Below, piece by piece: positions 1-9,719 of a stretch of 64,000 bases of DNA. The stretch's first letter is position 1. Each line of letters begins with the position of its first letter. The stretch covers positions 558,001 to 622,000 of the forward strand of contig CAVSIY010000006.1 of assembly GCA_963728165.1 (NCBI GenBank). The letters are read 5' to 3'. The notes beneath the pieces are model-generated. The model was not told where the DNA came from. It did no database searches and worked only from the letters and a program-made list of their open reading frames with translations. Source of the DNA: Hyphomicrobium_A sp963728165 (GTDB taxonomy: Bacteria > Pseudomonadota > Alphaproteobacteria > Rhizobiales > Hyphomicrobiaceae). Position numbers and translations under genes: made by a program.

Positions 1-2
1 TC

Positions 3-251
3 GGGCGCACGCTGCTCAGAATCGGCCGGGAAGGCGACAACGACATCTGCCTTTCGGCCAACACCGTGCACCGCTATCACGCCGTCATCCGCCGCACCAC
101 CGAAGGGGAGGTGGTGATCACGGATCTGTCGGGCGAGGAAGGAAACGGCGTGCTGGTCAACGGCACGCGCGTCGAGGAGGCCCGACTGGCGCAGGGCGAC
201 GCCATCCACGTGGGTGAGGTCAAGCTGCGCTTCGATGCGCGCCCCGTCTAG
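3..251 (+). CDS. FHA-domain protein, C-terminal part (cut by window edge)
   Basis: The reading frame is open from the first bases of the window, so the gene starts upstream. The visible 82 residues form most of a forkhead-associated domain: a glycine-arginine strand (IGREGDNDICL), then the conserved VHRYHAVI segment in place of the usual S-x-x-H, and a final NGTRVEE...GDAIHVGEVKLRF stretch typical of the domain's last strands. FHA domains bind phosphothreonine peptides. The gene lies 42 bases before a second FHA gene and a PP2C phosphatase on the same strand, so it probably belongs to a Ser/Thr phosphorylation module whose kinase would lie to the left. The protein's full architecture cannot be seen. 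Confidence 0.8.
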   Translation, partial: GRTLLRIGREGDNDICLSANTVHRYHAVIRRTTEGEVVITDLSGEEGNGVLVNGTRVEEARLAQGDAIHVGEVKLRFDARPV

Positions 252-293
252 CGCACCAAAAGCTGCCCGTTCTCCAGGCGCGGGCGAACTGCG

Positions 294-1130
294 ATGAAAT
301 TTCTTCGAACCAGGATCTTTGGGAGACTTGCGATGGCAGATGAGCGCACAGGCACGACTGAGGACAAGACCCCGCAACCAGCCAAGGCGGGGCGGTTTCT
401 CGGATCGCTCAAGGATGCGCTGGCGGCAGCGAGCCGCGACGACACGGGCCGCAGCCTTAAGGGATCGGAAAAGCCGGCGCCTACCGCGATAAAGCCCGGC
501 GGGACAACGCAGAAGCTGACACCGGAGGCGGGCGAGCCGCCAAACCAGGAGCCGGCCGCCGGCGCGAGCCTCAGCGCGGCCGAGGCCGCGCGTGAGGTCA
601 AGGGCCAGACCTCGCTCGGCGCCCAAGACAAGCAAGACAAGATTGTGGAGTTTGCAGCCCCCCCGACGACGCGCGTCGTTCGCGGCGGCGGCAAACAGCA
701 AGCCGACGCGCCCCGCACCCAGCTCGTGCGCGGCAAGGTCCAGGTCGAGCGCGGCGCCTTCGAGCAGGACCCCGTGGTCGGCTGGCTCGTCGTGGTCGGC
801 GGCCCCGGCATCGGGCGCTTCCGCCCGATTTTCGAGGGCAACAACACGGTCGGCCGCAGCACCAGCCAACGCATTCCCCTCGATTTCGGCGACGATACGA
901 TTTCCTCGGAGGAGCAGGCCTATATCCGCTATGATTCCTCGGCACGCTCGTTCCTGTTCGTGCCGAACCTCGCCAAGACCAACGTCGTATCGTTGAACGA
1001 CAAGAGACCAACCGGAGCGGTCGAGCTCAGCCAAATGGACGTGATCACGGTGGGACGCACTCAGCTCGTGTTCGTGCCCTTCTGCGGCACGGACTTCGAT
1101 TGGGCCGAGCTGACCGATGCCAACGACTGA
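294..1130 (+). CDS. FHA-domain protein with long disordered N-terminus
   Basis: A 278-residue protein. Residues 1 to about 150 are rich in Ala, Pro, Lys and Glu and look disordered. The C-terminal 120 residues carry a divergent FHA fold, beginning VGWLVVVGGPGIGR and containing NNTVGRSTSQRIPLDFGDDTISSEEQAYI, where the usual S-R-x-H is replaced by S-S-E-E-Q. The domain ends with DVITVGRTQLVFVPF. A second possible start is the ATG at 333, which would remove 13 residues. The stop codon overlaps the start of the PP2C gene (TGATG), so the two are translationally coupled. A role in phosphothreonine-dependent signalling is inferred from the domain and its neighbours; the target is unknown. Confidence 0.8.
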   Translation: MKFLRTRIFGRLAMADERTGTTEDKTPQPAKAGRFLGSLKDALAAASRDDTGRSLKGSEKPAPTAIKPGGTTQKLTPEAGEPPNQEPAAGASLSAAEAAREVKGQTSLGAQDKQDKIVEFAAPPTTRVVRGGGKQQADAPRTQLVRGKVQVERGAFEQDPVVGWLVVVGGPGIGRFRPIFEGNNTVGRSTSQRIPLDFGDDTISSEEQAYIRYDSSARSFLFVPNLAKTNVVSLNDKRPTGAVELSQMDVITVGRTQLVFVPFCGTDFDWAELTDAND

Positions 1131-1933
1131 TGCAGGCTTTCGACCACGCCGCGCGCGCGACCAGGGGCGCGCGCGAGTATCAAGAAGACTCGAGCGGCTT
1201 CTGGCCGCCTGACAAGCCCGCAGCCGAGGCAGAGGACGTGCGGACCGCGAACGCGACGCGGCTCGTCACCGTTCTCGCCGACGGCATGGGCGGGCACACC
1301 GGCGGTGCGCTCGCGAGCCGCATGGTGTGCGACAGCTTCATCGCCGCCTACGCCGGCCTCAACGGTGTGCGCCAGGAGCGCCTGCTCGAGGCGCTGCGCT
1401 CGGCCAACGAGGCGATCGCCACCAAGGTCAAGGCGAACCCCATCCTCTCCGGCATGGGCTCGACACTTGTTGCCGCCGTATTCGCCGACGCCGGCGTCGA
1501 GTGGGTGAGCGTCGGCGACAGCCCGCTGTTGCTCTACCGGCGCGGCGAGATCGCGCTTCTGAACGAGGACCACTCGCTGGCGCCCGAGATCGACCGGCTC
1601 GCGGCCATGGGCTGTATGTCGGTGGAGGAGGCCAAGGCCGACCCGCGCCGCCACATGCTGCGCTCGGCCGTCACCGGCGACGACCTCGACCTGGTCGACG
1701 TCTCGCGCAAACCGCTGGAATTGGAGCCGGGCGATTACGTGATCCTGGCGAGCGACGGGCTGCAGACGCTAGAGACGACCGAGATCGAGCGCGTCGTCAC
1801 GGCCTATGCGAAGGACGGGGCCGAGGCGGTGGCCAGCGCGCTGATCCGGGCGGTGGAGGCGGTGCGCGATCCCTATCAGGACAACACTACCGTGATCGCC
1901 GTGCGGCCGCTGCCGGACGAGAAGGGCGGTTGA
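1130..1933 (+). CDS. PP2C-family serine/threonine phosphatase
   Basis: A 267-residue PP2C (PPM) phosphatase. It has the metal-binding and catalytic motifs in family order: REYQED near residue 18, ADGMGGHTGG near 50-59, SVGDSPLLLY near 120, ASDGLQTL near 205, and DNTTVIAV near the C-terminus. The aspartates of the DG and DN motifs that coordinate Mn/Mg are present. There is no signal peptide or membrane segment, so it is cytoplasmic. I chose the ATG that overlaps the upstream stop rather than the TTG ten codons earlier. With the two FHA proteins just upstream it probably removes phosphate from Ser/Thr residues written by an unseen kinase. Confidence 0.9.
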   Translation: MQAFDHAARATRGAREYQEDSSGFWPPDKPAAEAEDVRTANATRLVTVLADGMGGHTGGALASRMVCDSFIAAYAGLNGVRQERLLEALRSANEAIATKVKANPILSGMGSTLVAAVFADAGVEWVSVGDSPLLLYRRGEIALLNEDHSLAPEIDRLAAMGCMSVEEAKADPRRHMLRSAVTGDDLDLVDVSRKPLELEPGDYVILASDGLQTLETTEIERVVTAYAKDGAEAVASALIRAVEAVRDPYQDNTTVIAVRPLPDEKGG

Positions 1934-2549
1934 GCCCGCAGCAGCGCGAAGGTCCGGCCGGGGCGCCGCAAAAATCCACCGTTCACAGAATATGGACGCG
2001 AATTCATCCCGTTAACCTAGAACCTGGGGCTCGCCAGTCGTAATATTCAGTGGCCACCCCTTCCGTCCCTCACGGAGGAGCCCCCTACCCCCCGGGGCTG
2101 TGGCGGGGCGCTGGTCCTTCTTTTCTGACCTACTCCCCCCGGGATCAGCGCCCCTTTTGCGTCGGCCGCACGCGCGTGACGACGCCGCAGATTTTCATGA
2201 GCTGAGCCGTGTGGACGTCCTGGCGGAGGCCTGCGATTGGAGGGGCCGCACGAGCTGATCCCGGTCGGGGACCGGGACCAGCCCCAAGCACGCACTTTTG
2301 GGGAGCTGGGGTTGGGTGGACCCGAGCTTTGCGCACTGTTGCAGCTGATACTCTCGTGATTTGTCGGAATTTGGGCTTTTCAAATCATTGGCTTAGTACC
2401 GGTTCCGGCAAAAGGTGGCCCGCTTGCTCTCTTGGGGCTGAGCGCCGCCTTGCGGAAGCGCTCTTTGCTTGTTCCTAGAATGTTCTTGCTGCTGACGGCG
2501 GTCTCGTCTAGCGTTGCATGAGCATCCGCTGGGGCGGCCAAGGCACGCC
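1934..2549. other. 616-bp non-coding gap
   Basis: No convincing gene lies on either strand between the PP2C gene and comM. The stretch contains GC-rich simple tracts (runs of C and G near 2080-2110) and a lower-GC segment around 2330-2400. I see no tRNA, clear terminator or operator. The comM promoter presumably lies in its last 100 bases. Confidence 0.5.
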
Positions 2550-4082
<1,533 letters not shown>

Positions 4083-4084
4083 GA

Positions 4085-4113
4085 GGCAGTAGGGCAGTAG
4101 GCAGTGGGCAGTG
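4085..4113 (+). repeat. GGCAGTA-type tandem repeat, left copy
   Basis: Four imperfect copies of a 7-8 base unit (GGCAGTA, GGGCAGTA, GGCAGTG, GGCAGTG) begin two bases after the comM stop and run into the start of the four-helix-bundle gene. An inverted copy of the same motif lies beyond that gene's 3' end, so together they bracket it. Confidence 0.8.
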
Positions 4114-4503
4114 GTGAGTGAGGTGGTTTCGCAAATTGCATCGTATAGAGATTTGAGAGTCTGGCAGGAGGCAATGATTCTGGCTGAGGCTGTCTATCGA
4201 AGCTGGACCAAGCCTCCCCGATTTGAGGCGCGCGGGCTTGTCGACCAGATGTGCCGTTCTGCGACTTCGGTTCCGGCCAACATCGCAGAAGGATATGGAC
4301 GTGACAGCACAGGCTCCTACGTCCAGTTTCTCAAAATCGCGAGGGGATCATTGAAAGAGCTCGAAACACATATTTTGCTGGCGCAACGGATCGACGTCTT
4401 TGGCAGCAAGGAAGCGGAATTACTGCTCTCAAGATCGGAGAGCATCGGCAAGATGCTGAACTCTCTGATCCGGTCGATCAGGGCACATAGGACTGTTGCT
4501 TAG
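4111..4503 (+). CDS. Four-helix-bundle protein (S23/IVS-encoded family)
   Basis: A 130-residue helical protein with the hallmarks of the family found in 23S rRNA intervening sequences and elsewhere: SYRDLRVWQEAMILAEAVY at the N-terminus, the central MCRSATSVPANIAEGYGR, then YVQFLKIARGSLKELETHILLAQ. Biochemical function is unknown for most members; some relatives (bAvd) are accessory proteins of diversity-generating retroelements. The start is uncertain (GTG at 4111, 4114 or 4123). Base composition is lower in GC than the flanking genes. The gene sits between convergent comM and folD and is flanked by inverted GGCAGTA-type repeats, which suggests insertion as a unit. No rRNA or reverse transcriptase is nearby. 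Confidence 0.85.
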   Translation: MVSEVVSQIASYRDLRVWQEAMILAEAVYRSWTKPPRFEARGLVDQMCRSATSVPANIAEGYGRDSTGSYVQFLKIARGSLKELETHILLAQRIDVFGSKEAELLLSRSESIGKMLNSLIRSIRAHRTVA

Positions 4504-4516
4504 AGCAAACCGGTCG

Positions 4517-4540
4517 ACTGCCTACTGCTGCCTACTGCCC
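4517..4540 (-). repeat. GGCAGTA-type repeat, right inverted copy
   Basis: Read on the minus strand this is GGGCAGTAGGCAGCAGTAGGCAGT less its first bases: three units of the motif seen before the four-helix-bundle gene, in the opposite orientation. The core GGGCAGTAGGCAGT is identical to 4092-4105. The repeat overlaps the end of folD and supplies its TAG stop codon at 4532-4534. Confidence 0.8.
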
Positions 4541-5419
4541 GCTCCCCGGCAATCCCTTCTGCATCAGCGCCGCCTCGACCGTGTTCTTCAACAGGCAGGC
4601 AATCGTCATCGGGCCGACGCCGCCGGGCACCGGCGTGATCGCGCCCGCCACCTGGGCGGCTTCGGCAAACGCCACGTCGCCCACGAGCTTGCCCTTGCCG
4701 TCTGGCTTGATGATGCGGTTGATGCCGACGTCGATGACGATGGCGCCGGGCTTGATCCAGTCGCCCTTGACGAACTCGGGCTTGCCGATGGCCGCCACCA
4801 CCAGGTCGGCGCGTCGCACCACACCCGGCAAATCGCGCGTGCGCGAGTGGCAGATGGTCACCGTGCAGTTCTCGCGCAGCAACAGCTGCGCCATGGGCTT
4901 GCCAACGATGTTGGAGCGACCGACGACGACGGCTTCCAGGCCCGACAGGTCGTGCTTTACCGATTTGGCGAGAATGATCGAGCCGACGGGCGTGCAAGGC
5001 GCGAGTGCGCGCTCGCCGATCGACAATTTGCCGACGTTCATGGGATGGAAGCCGTCGACGTCCTTGGCGGGATCGACCGATTCCAGCACCTTCACGCTGT
5101 CGATGTGCTTGGGCAGCGGCATCTGCACTAAGATGCCGTGCACGGCCGGGTCGGCGTTGAGCTTGGCGACGAGATCGAGCAGAAACGCCTCCGTCGTCTC
5201 CACCGGCAGCTTATGCTCAAACGACTGCATGCCGACCTCGACGGTCTGCTCGGCCTTGTTGCGCACATAGACCTTGCTCGCGGGGTCCTCGCCGACGAGA
5301 ACGACCGCCAGCCCCGGCTGAAAGCCATGCTCGCGTTTGATGCGGGCCACCTCGGCGGCGACGTCGGCGCGGACCTTGGCGGCAATCGCCTTTCCGTCGA
5401 TGGTGTAGGCTTGGGTCAT
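4532..5419 (-). CDS. folD: Bifunctional methylene-THF dehydrogenase / methenyl-THF cyclohydrolase
   Basis: A 295-residue FolD of normal length. It interconverts 5,10-methylene-, methenyl- and 10-formyl-tetrahydrofolate in the cytoplasm, using NADP. Family motifs are present: VYVRNKAEQ with the catalytic lysine near residue 55, GILVQMPLPKHID, KDVDGFHPMNVG, the dinucleotide-binding VVVGRSNIVGKP, and the C-terminal signature TPVPGGVGPMT. The start MTQAYTIDGK is preceded by a GGAGG-like site. The last residues (LPGSGQ) and stop come from the GGCAGTA-type repeat, so the native C-terminus may have been slightly changed by the insertion. It is convergent with the four-helix-bundle gene. Confidence 0.95.
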   Translation of the reverse strand: MTQAYTIDGKAIAAKVRADVAAEVARIKREHGFQPGLAVVLVGEDPASKVYVRNKAEQTVEVGMQSFEHKLPVETTEAFLLDLVAKLNADPAVHGILVQMPLPKHIDSVKVLESVDPAKDVDGFHPMNVGKLSIGERALAPCTPVGSIILAKSVKHDLSGLEAVVVGRSNIVGKPMAQLLLRENCTVTICHSRTRDLPGVVRRADLVVAAIGKPEFVKGDWIKPGAIVIDVGINRIIKPDGKGKLVGDVAFAEAAQVAGAITPVPGGVGPMTIACLLKNTVEAALMQKGLPGSGQ

Positions 5420-5460
5420 TGGCAGGGGTCCTCCCTCGTTTCTTGCATTCACCCGGCGCG

Positions 5461-5769
5461 TCAAAGCTTGGCCTTGAGCCGCGCCTCGAGGCAACCGGTT
5501 TCCCCGCTGATGGTGAGCGACTTGACGCGCGATTTCGCCCCGTGGGTGACGCGCACCGTGCTCTTGGGAACGTCGAGCCAGCGCGCCACCAGCCGCTCCA
5601 GCGCCGCGTTGGCTTCCCCCTCGGCCGGCACCGCGCGCACGCGTGCCGCAAACGCCGCGCCCTCGGCCGTATCCTCCACGCCCCCGACGCCTTCTATCGA
5701 GGATTTGGGCGTCAGGCGCACGCGCACGATGACGCAGCCGACGCTCACGCGCCATGGTCGCGGGTCCAC
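5461..5769 (-). CDS. DUF167/YggU family protein
   Basis: A 102-residue small protein of the DUF167 (YggU) family: VIVRVRLTPKSSIEGVGG at the N-terminus, then RVRAVPAEGEANAALERLVARWLDVPKSTVRVTHGAKSRVKSLTI, which is the diagnostic core. Function is not established. I chose the GTG start at 5769 because it falls just after the yggT stop and gives a normal family length. A yggT-yggU pair upstream of folD is common in Hyphomicrobiales, and the three genes probably form one transcript. Confidence 0.85.
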   Translation of the reverse strand: MDPRPWRVSVGCVIVRVRLTPKSSIEGVGGVEDTAEGAAFAARVRAVPAEGEANAALERLVARWLDVPKSTVRVTHGAKSRVKSLTISGETGCLEARLKAKL

Positions 5770-5771
5770 GC

Positions 5772-6077
5772 CTAGACGCCCAGGGCCGGAATGAGGACGT
5801 TGTGGATGAGCCCCTGCACGAAGACGCACGCCAGCAGCAGAACGATGGGCGAGATGTCGATGGCGCCGAGATTGGGCAGCATGTTGCGGATGGGCCGCAA
5901 AAGCGGCTCGACCAGCAGGTTCAGGGCCTGCCAGACGGCGCGTACGGTCGGGTTGTAGGGATTGACCACGCCAAAGGCCATCAGCCAGCTCAGGATCACG
6001 TTGGCGATGATCACATAGGTATAGAGGGTGATGAGGTAGCTAATGAATTCGAGGAGGTAGGCGATAAAGCTGATCAT
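5772..6077 (-). CDS. YggT family membrane protein
   Basis: A 101-residue integral membrane protein with two hydrophobic segments (about residues 3-30 and 73-95) flanking a short conserved loop, NPYNPTVRAVWQALNLLVEPLLRPIRNMLP, that is typical of YggT (CCB3-related) proteins. Homologues have been linked to osmotic tolerance and to cytochrome or cell-division functions, but no activity is settled. The start is MISFIAYLLEF; an upstream in-frame ATG would add an unlikely polar extension. Its stop abuts the yggU start. Confidence 0.88.
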   Translation of the reverse strand: MISFIAYLLEFISYLITLYTYVIIANVILSWLMAFGVVNPYNPTVRAVWQALNLLVEPLLRPIRNMLPNLGAIDISPIVLLLACVFVQGLIHNVLIPALGV

Positions 6078-6226
6078 CGCGTCTTGCTCTGGATTCTTCT
6101 GAGGGCCCGGCTGACGTGTAGCCTCGCAGCCTGCCCCCGGCAAGGGCAACGGGCGGCCTCAAGGCCGTCAAAGCGCCCGTTCCTTGACAAGATTTGGGGG
6201 GCGCCCCTAAATGCCGCCCCTTAACC

Positions 6227-6302
6227 GGGGCCGTAGCTCAGATGGGAGAGCGCTGCAATCGCACTGCAGAGGTCAGGGGTTCGATTCCCCTCGGCTCCAC
6301 CA
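6227..6302 (+). tRNA. tRNA-Ala (CGC)
   Basis: A complete 76-base cloverleaf with encoded CCA. The acceptor stem GGGGCCG pairs with CGGCTCC (one G-T pair). The D arm is GCTC...GAGC. The anticodon stem CTGCA/TGCAG encloses the 7-base loop ATCGCAC, giving anticodon CGC (codon GCG, alanine). The T arm is AGGGG-TTCGATT-CCCCT. It stands alone between yggT (opposite strand) and a PNPOx-like gene. Confidence 0.95.
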
Positions 6303-6446
6303 ATATTCCCTGCGCGCAGCCGCCACACCAACGCTAGCGCGCGGTGGTTCCGGTTCGAACTTAGCGTTCTCACCTCCACCAGTCCCGCTTCTTGCGCAGC
6401 CATTTAGCGTCCTCTGCCTTTGGGCTGGCCCCCCGCCTCGGCCTGA

Positions 6447-6893
6447 TTACAGCTCGAGCAGATGGCTCGTCCCGTAACCCGACGCGTAGTCGATGAGCGA
6501 GATTGCGACGGGGACAACCGAGAAGATCGCGAGCTGACCGGGATCGTGCGGAACGAACCGCCTGGACTGCGGCAGCGTGCGAAAGAGGCGCAGCGCCAGC
6601 TCCTCGGCGGCATCCCTGTCGAGGATGCGTGCAGCGGTGCCCGACAGCGACAGGCCAGAGAGCTTGTGGAAGTCCTCGGTTTGGCTGGCGATCGCGACGG
6701 AAACCTTGTTGTTCAACCGGATGTTGCCGGCCTTCTGCGAGGTCGCGTCGGTGGCAAAATACAAGGTGAGGTCGTCGTTCATGTAGTTGAGAATCGTCGC
6801 TTGCGGGTAGCCGTCGGGCCGGATGGTGGCAAGCGTCATCATATGCTGAGACCGCAGGATCGCGAGAACTCTCGCTTTGAGCGCTTCATCCAT
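6447..6893 (-). CDS. Pyridoxamine 5'-phosphate oxidase family protein
   Basis: A 148-residue single-domain flavin-type split barrel. The N-terminus MDEALKARVLAILRSQHMMTLATIRPDGYPQATIL is the usual first strands of the fold; LYFATDATSQKAGNIRLNNKVSVAI is the segment lining the FMN or haem pocket. It lacks the C-terminal dimerisation motif of true PdxH, so it is better described as a PNPOx-like protein of unknown substrate. There is no signal peptide. The start is placed at MDEALK, where similarity to the family begins. It is divergent from the neighbouring hydrolase gene. Confidence 0.8.
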   Translation of the reverse strand: MDEALKARVLAILRSQHMMTLATIRPDGYPQATILNYMNDDLTLYFATDATSQKAGNIRLNNKVSVAIASQTEDFHKLSGLSLSGTAARILDRDAAEELALRLFRTLPQSRRFVPHDPGQLAIFSVVPVAISLIDYASGYGTSHLLEL

Positions 6894-7200
6894 GCCCTGC
6901 GCCTCCCGGGCCTCGCCGGAGGTCTGCCCGACGTTGCCAGAAGCTACCGCGGTGAACACGTGCGCAATGAGCCAGATCAAGCTCCGCCGCGAGTCCTCGC
7001 GCGGGCCCCGAGGGCAGCATCGGCGCCTTGGAAACCCTCCCTTAAGGCCATCGCCCAACGGGTGGGGCATGAGCCCACCGAAGCTGATATTCCGCCGCCT
7101 GACAAGCGCCTGTTCCCTGGGGAACAGCGGTTGCGCCCGGCGTGAGCCAGAGCTTAGGGTTCGGCCAATGCGGCACAGCGTGATGAAACAGGAAGCATTT

Positions 7201-8154
7201 ATGCAGCAGCGAGGCGGCTGGGAGAGTCCTGCCCCGGAGGCGGAGACGAAACCCGGACCGCGCCGCGACGTGGAATTCGACAGCGGCGGCGTCACCTGCC
7301 GCGCGTGGGCGTATGCGCCTGCCGCGCACGTCGCGCGGCCCGCACCGTGCATCGTCATGGCGCACGGCCTCGGCGGCACACGCGCGTGCGCGCTCGAGCC
7401 TTATGCCGAGGCCTTCGCGCAAGCCGGGTTCTTCGTGCTTCTGTTCGACTACCGCAATCTCGGCGCCAGCGACGGCACCCCGCGCCAGCTCATACAGATC
7501 GGGAGCGAGCTCGAGGACTGGGCCGCTGCGGTCGCCTGCGCCCGCTCCTTGGAGGGAGTCGATCCGCGCCGCATCGCGCTGTGGGGCACCTCGCTGTCGG
7601 GCGGACATGTGCTGATCGCCGCCGCCAGAGATCCCGGGATCGCCGCGATCTCGGCGCAATGCCCGATGCTGGACGGCGCCGCGTCGTCACGCATGCTGGG
7701 CAAGGATGCTGGTCTCGCAACTCTCGTGCGGCTTGGAGCGGCCGGGCTCCTCGACAAGGCGCGTGCGCTGCTGGGACTGAGCCCCTATTACATTCCGCTG
7801 GTGGCGCCGCCGGGCGGGCTCGCCGCCATGGCGAGCCACGATGCGTGGGATGGCATGAGCGCGATCGTCCCGCCGGATTGGCGCAACGAGGTCGCCGCGC
7901 GCCTCTTCCTCGTGCTCCCCTGCTACCAGCCGATCCGTGCCGCCAAGTCCGTCAAGTGCCCCGCGCTCATCATCACCTGTGCAAAGGACAGCGTAACCTC
8001 GCCGCAAGCCGCCATCGACGCCGCCGCGCGCATGGGCGGCGGTGCGCGGCTCGTCGAGCTGCCGATCGGGCATTTCGACATCTATCTGGGCGAATGGTTT
8101 AAGCGCTCGAGCGGGGCGCAGATCGCGTTCTTCAAAGAGATATTGGGCGCTTGA
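7201..8154 (+). CDS. Alpha/beta hydrolase (dienelactone-hydrolase-like)
   Basis: A 317-residue alpha/beta hydrolase. The oxyanion-hole strand is VMAHGLGGTR; the nucleophile elbow SLSGG holds the likely catalytic Ser near residue 133 (in GTSLSGGHV); an acid residue follows in ITCAKDSVTSP, and the catalytic His is in PIGHFDIYLGEWF near the C-terminus. The strand FVLLFDYRNLGASDG is typical of the peptidase S15/dienelactone hydrolase branch. The substrate is not predictable. In-frame ATGs also occur at 7168 and 7183; I prefer 7201 because GGAAG lies five bases upstream. Confidence 0.8.
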   Translation: MQQRGGWESPAPEAETKPGPRRDVEFDSGGVTCRAWAYAPAAHVARPAPCIVMAHGLGGTRACALEPYAEAFAQAGFFVLLFDYRNLGASDGTPRQLIQIGSELEDWAAAVACARSLEGVDPRRIALWGTSLSGGHVLIAAARDPGIAAISAQCPMLDGAASSRMLGKDAGLATLVRLGAAGLLDKARALLGLSPYYIPLVAPPGGLAAMASHDAWDGMSAIVPPDWRNEVAARLFLVLPCYQPIRAAKSVKCPALIITCAKDSVTSPQAAIDAAARMGGGARLVELPIGHFDIYLGEWFKRSSGAQIAFFKEILGA

Positions 8155-8442
8155 GGGCCCCTTTCGAAGCCGAACACGCCCCTATCGGCCTTATCAAACA
8201 ATTCACCGTCATCGGCGGCAGCGATGGCCTTGTTTAGGCAATTGCTTTGACTACCTCTAGCGGCAGGCAGAGCCTGCGGTCGCCGGAGCCGAATGCCCCC
8301 CGGCTGCGACCCAGCCTAGAGGAAGCGCCAGCCGCTTCGTTCGCTCCGCGACGCCGGAGCCTCATACTTTCGTGACAGCCGAACCGCCGGCGTCCCTGCA
8401 GCGTTTCCTCTTGATCCCCTCGAGCCAAGGAGGAAACCCACC

Positions 8443-9649
8443 ATGGCCAAAGTCCTTGCTGTCCTCTACGACGACCCCGTCGACGGCTACCCCAAGACGT
8501 ACGCCCGCGACAGCCATCCCCAAAATCGACAAGTATCCCGACGGCCAAACAGCCCCCACCCCGAGCGCCATCGACTTCAAGCCGGGCCAGCTTCTGGGCA
8601 GCGTCTCGGGCGAGCTCGGCTTGCGCAAGTTTCTGGAAAGCCAGGGCCACACCCTCGTCGTCACCTCCGACAAGGACGGTCCCAACTCGGTGTTCGAGCG
8701 CGAATTGCCCGACGCCGACATCGTGATCTCGCAGCCGTTCTGGCCCGCCTACCTCACCAAGGAGCGCATCGCCAAGGCCAAGAAGCTCAAACTGGCGATC
8801 ACGGCTGGCATAGGCTCCGACCACGTCGACCTGCAGGCCGCCATGGACCGCGGCATCACCGTCGCCGAGGTGACATTCTCCAACTCCATCAGCGTCGCCG
8901 AGCACGTCGTCATGATGATCCTGGCGCTCGTGCGCAACTACATTCCGTCCTATGGCTGGGTGGTCAGGGGCGGTTGGAATATCGCTGACTGCGTCGAGCG
9001 CTCCTATGACCTCGAAGGCATGAGTGTCGGAACGGTCGCCGCGGGCCGCATCGGCCTTGCCGTGCTGCGGCGCTTGAAGCCCTTCGACGTCAAGCTGCAT
9101 TACACCGACAAGCACCGCCTGCCGGAAAAGGTCGAGAAGGAGCTCGGCCTCACCTATCACCCTACTGTCGAGTCGCTGGTCAAGGTCTGTGACGTGGTCA
9201 CCATCAACGCGCCGCTGCACCCCGAGACCGAGCACATGTTCAACGACAAGCTGATCGGCATGATGAAGCGCGGCTCCTATCTGGTGAACACCGCGCGCGG
9301 CAAGATCTGCGATCGCGACGCCGTCGTGCGCGCGCTCGAGAGCGGCCAGCTTGCAGGCTATGCCGGCGACGTGTGGTTCCCGCAGCCGGCGCCGCAGGAC
9401 CACCCCTGGCGGACCATGCCGCACCACGGCATGACCCCGCACATCTCGGGCACCTCGCTCTCCGCGCAGGCGCGCTATGCGGCCGGCACACGTGAGATCC
9501 TGGAATCGTACTTCGGCAACAAGCCCATCCGCACCGAGTACCTGATCGTGGACAAGGGCAAGCTCGCCGGCGCCGGCGCTCATTCCTACAGCGCGGGCGA
9601 CGCCACCAAGGGCTCGGAGGAGGCTCAGCGCTACAAGAAGCGCGTGTGA
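8443..9649 (+). CDS. NAD-dependent formate dehydrogenase (one-base frameshift)
   Basis: This encodes a cytoplasmic NAD-dependent formate dehydrogenase, which oxidises formate to CO2 and typically ends methylotrophic oxidation pathways. The start MAKVLAVLYDDPVDGYPKTYARD follows a strong AAGGAGG site at 8427. After about 23 codons the frame is broken by one extra C near 8514; the other frame continues IPKIDKYPDGQ to the end. Removing that base gives 401 residues, the usual length. Active-site elements are intact: the Asn and NAD-binding region GTVAAGRIGLAVLRR, Arg in NTARGKICDRDAV, Gln in VWFPQPAPQDHPWR and His in TPHISGT. I think the break is a sequence error, but a recent mutation is possible. 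Confidence 0.9.
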
Positions 9650-9659
9650 CGCTCTCTTT

Positions 9660-9710
9660 CCCTCTCCCCGGTCCATGCGGAGCATGGCTGCGCCATGACC
9701 GGGGAGAGGG
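9660..9710. terminator. Long hairpin between convergent genes
   Basis: CCCTCTCCCCGGTC(C)ATG at 9660-9677 pairs with CATGACCGGGGAGAGGG at 9694-9710, a 17-bp stem with one bulged C and a 16-base loop. It lies between the converging formate dehydrogenase and GMC oxidoreductase genes, where a bidirectional terminator is expected. There is no T-tract, so it could instead be a dispersed palindromic repeat. Confidence 0.6.
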
Positions 9711-9719
9711 CGAACTCGG

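Noticed and set aside
6350..6380. Possible second tRNA fragment (GGTTCGAAC) after tRNA-Ala
   Set aside because: Only a T-loop-like string is present; no stems or acceptor can be drawn.
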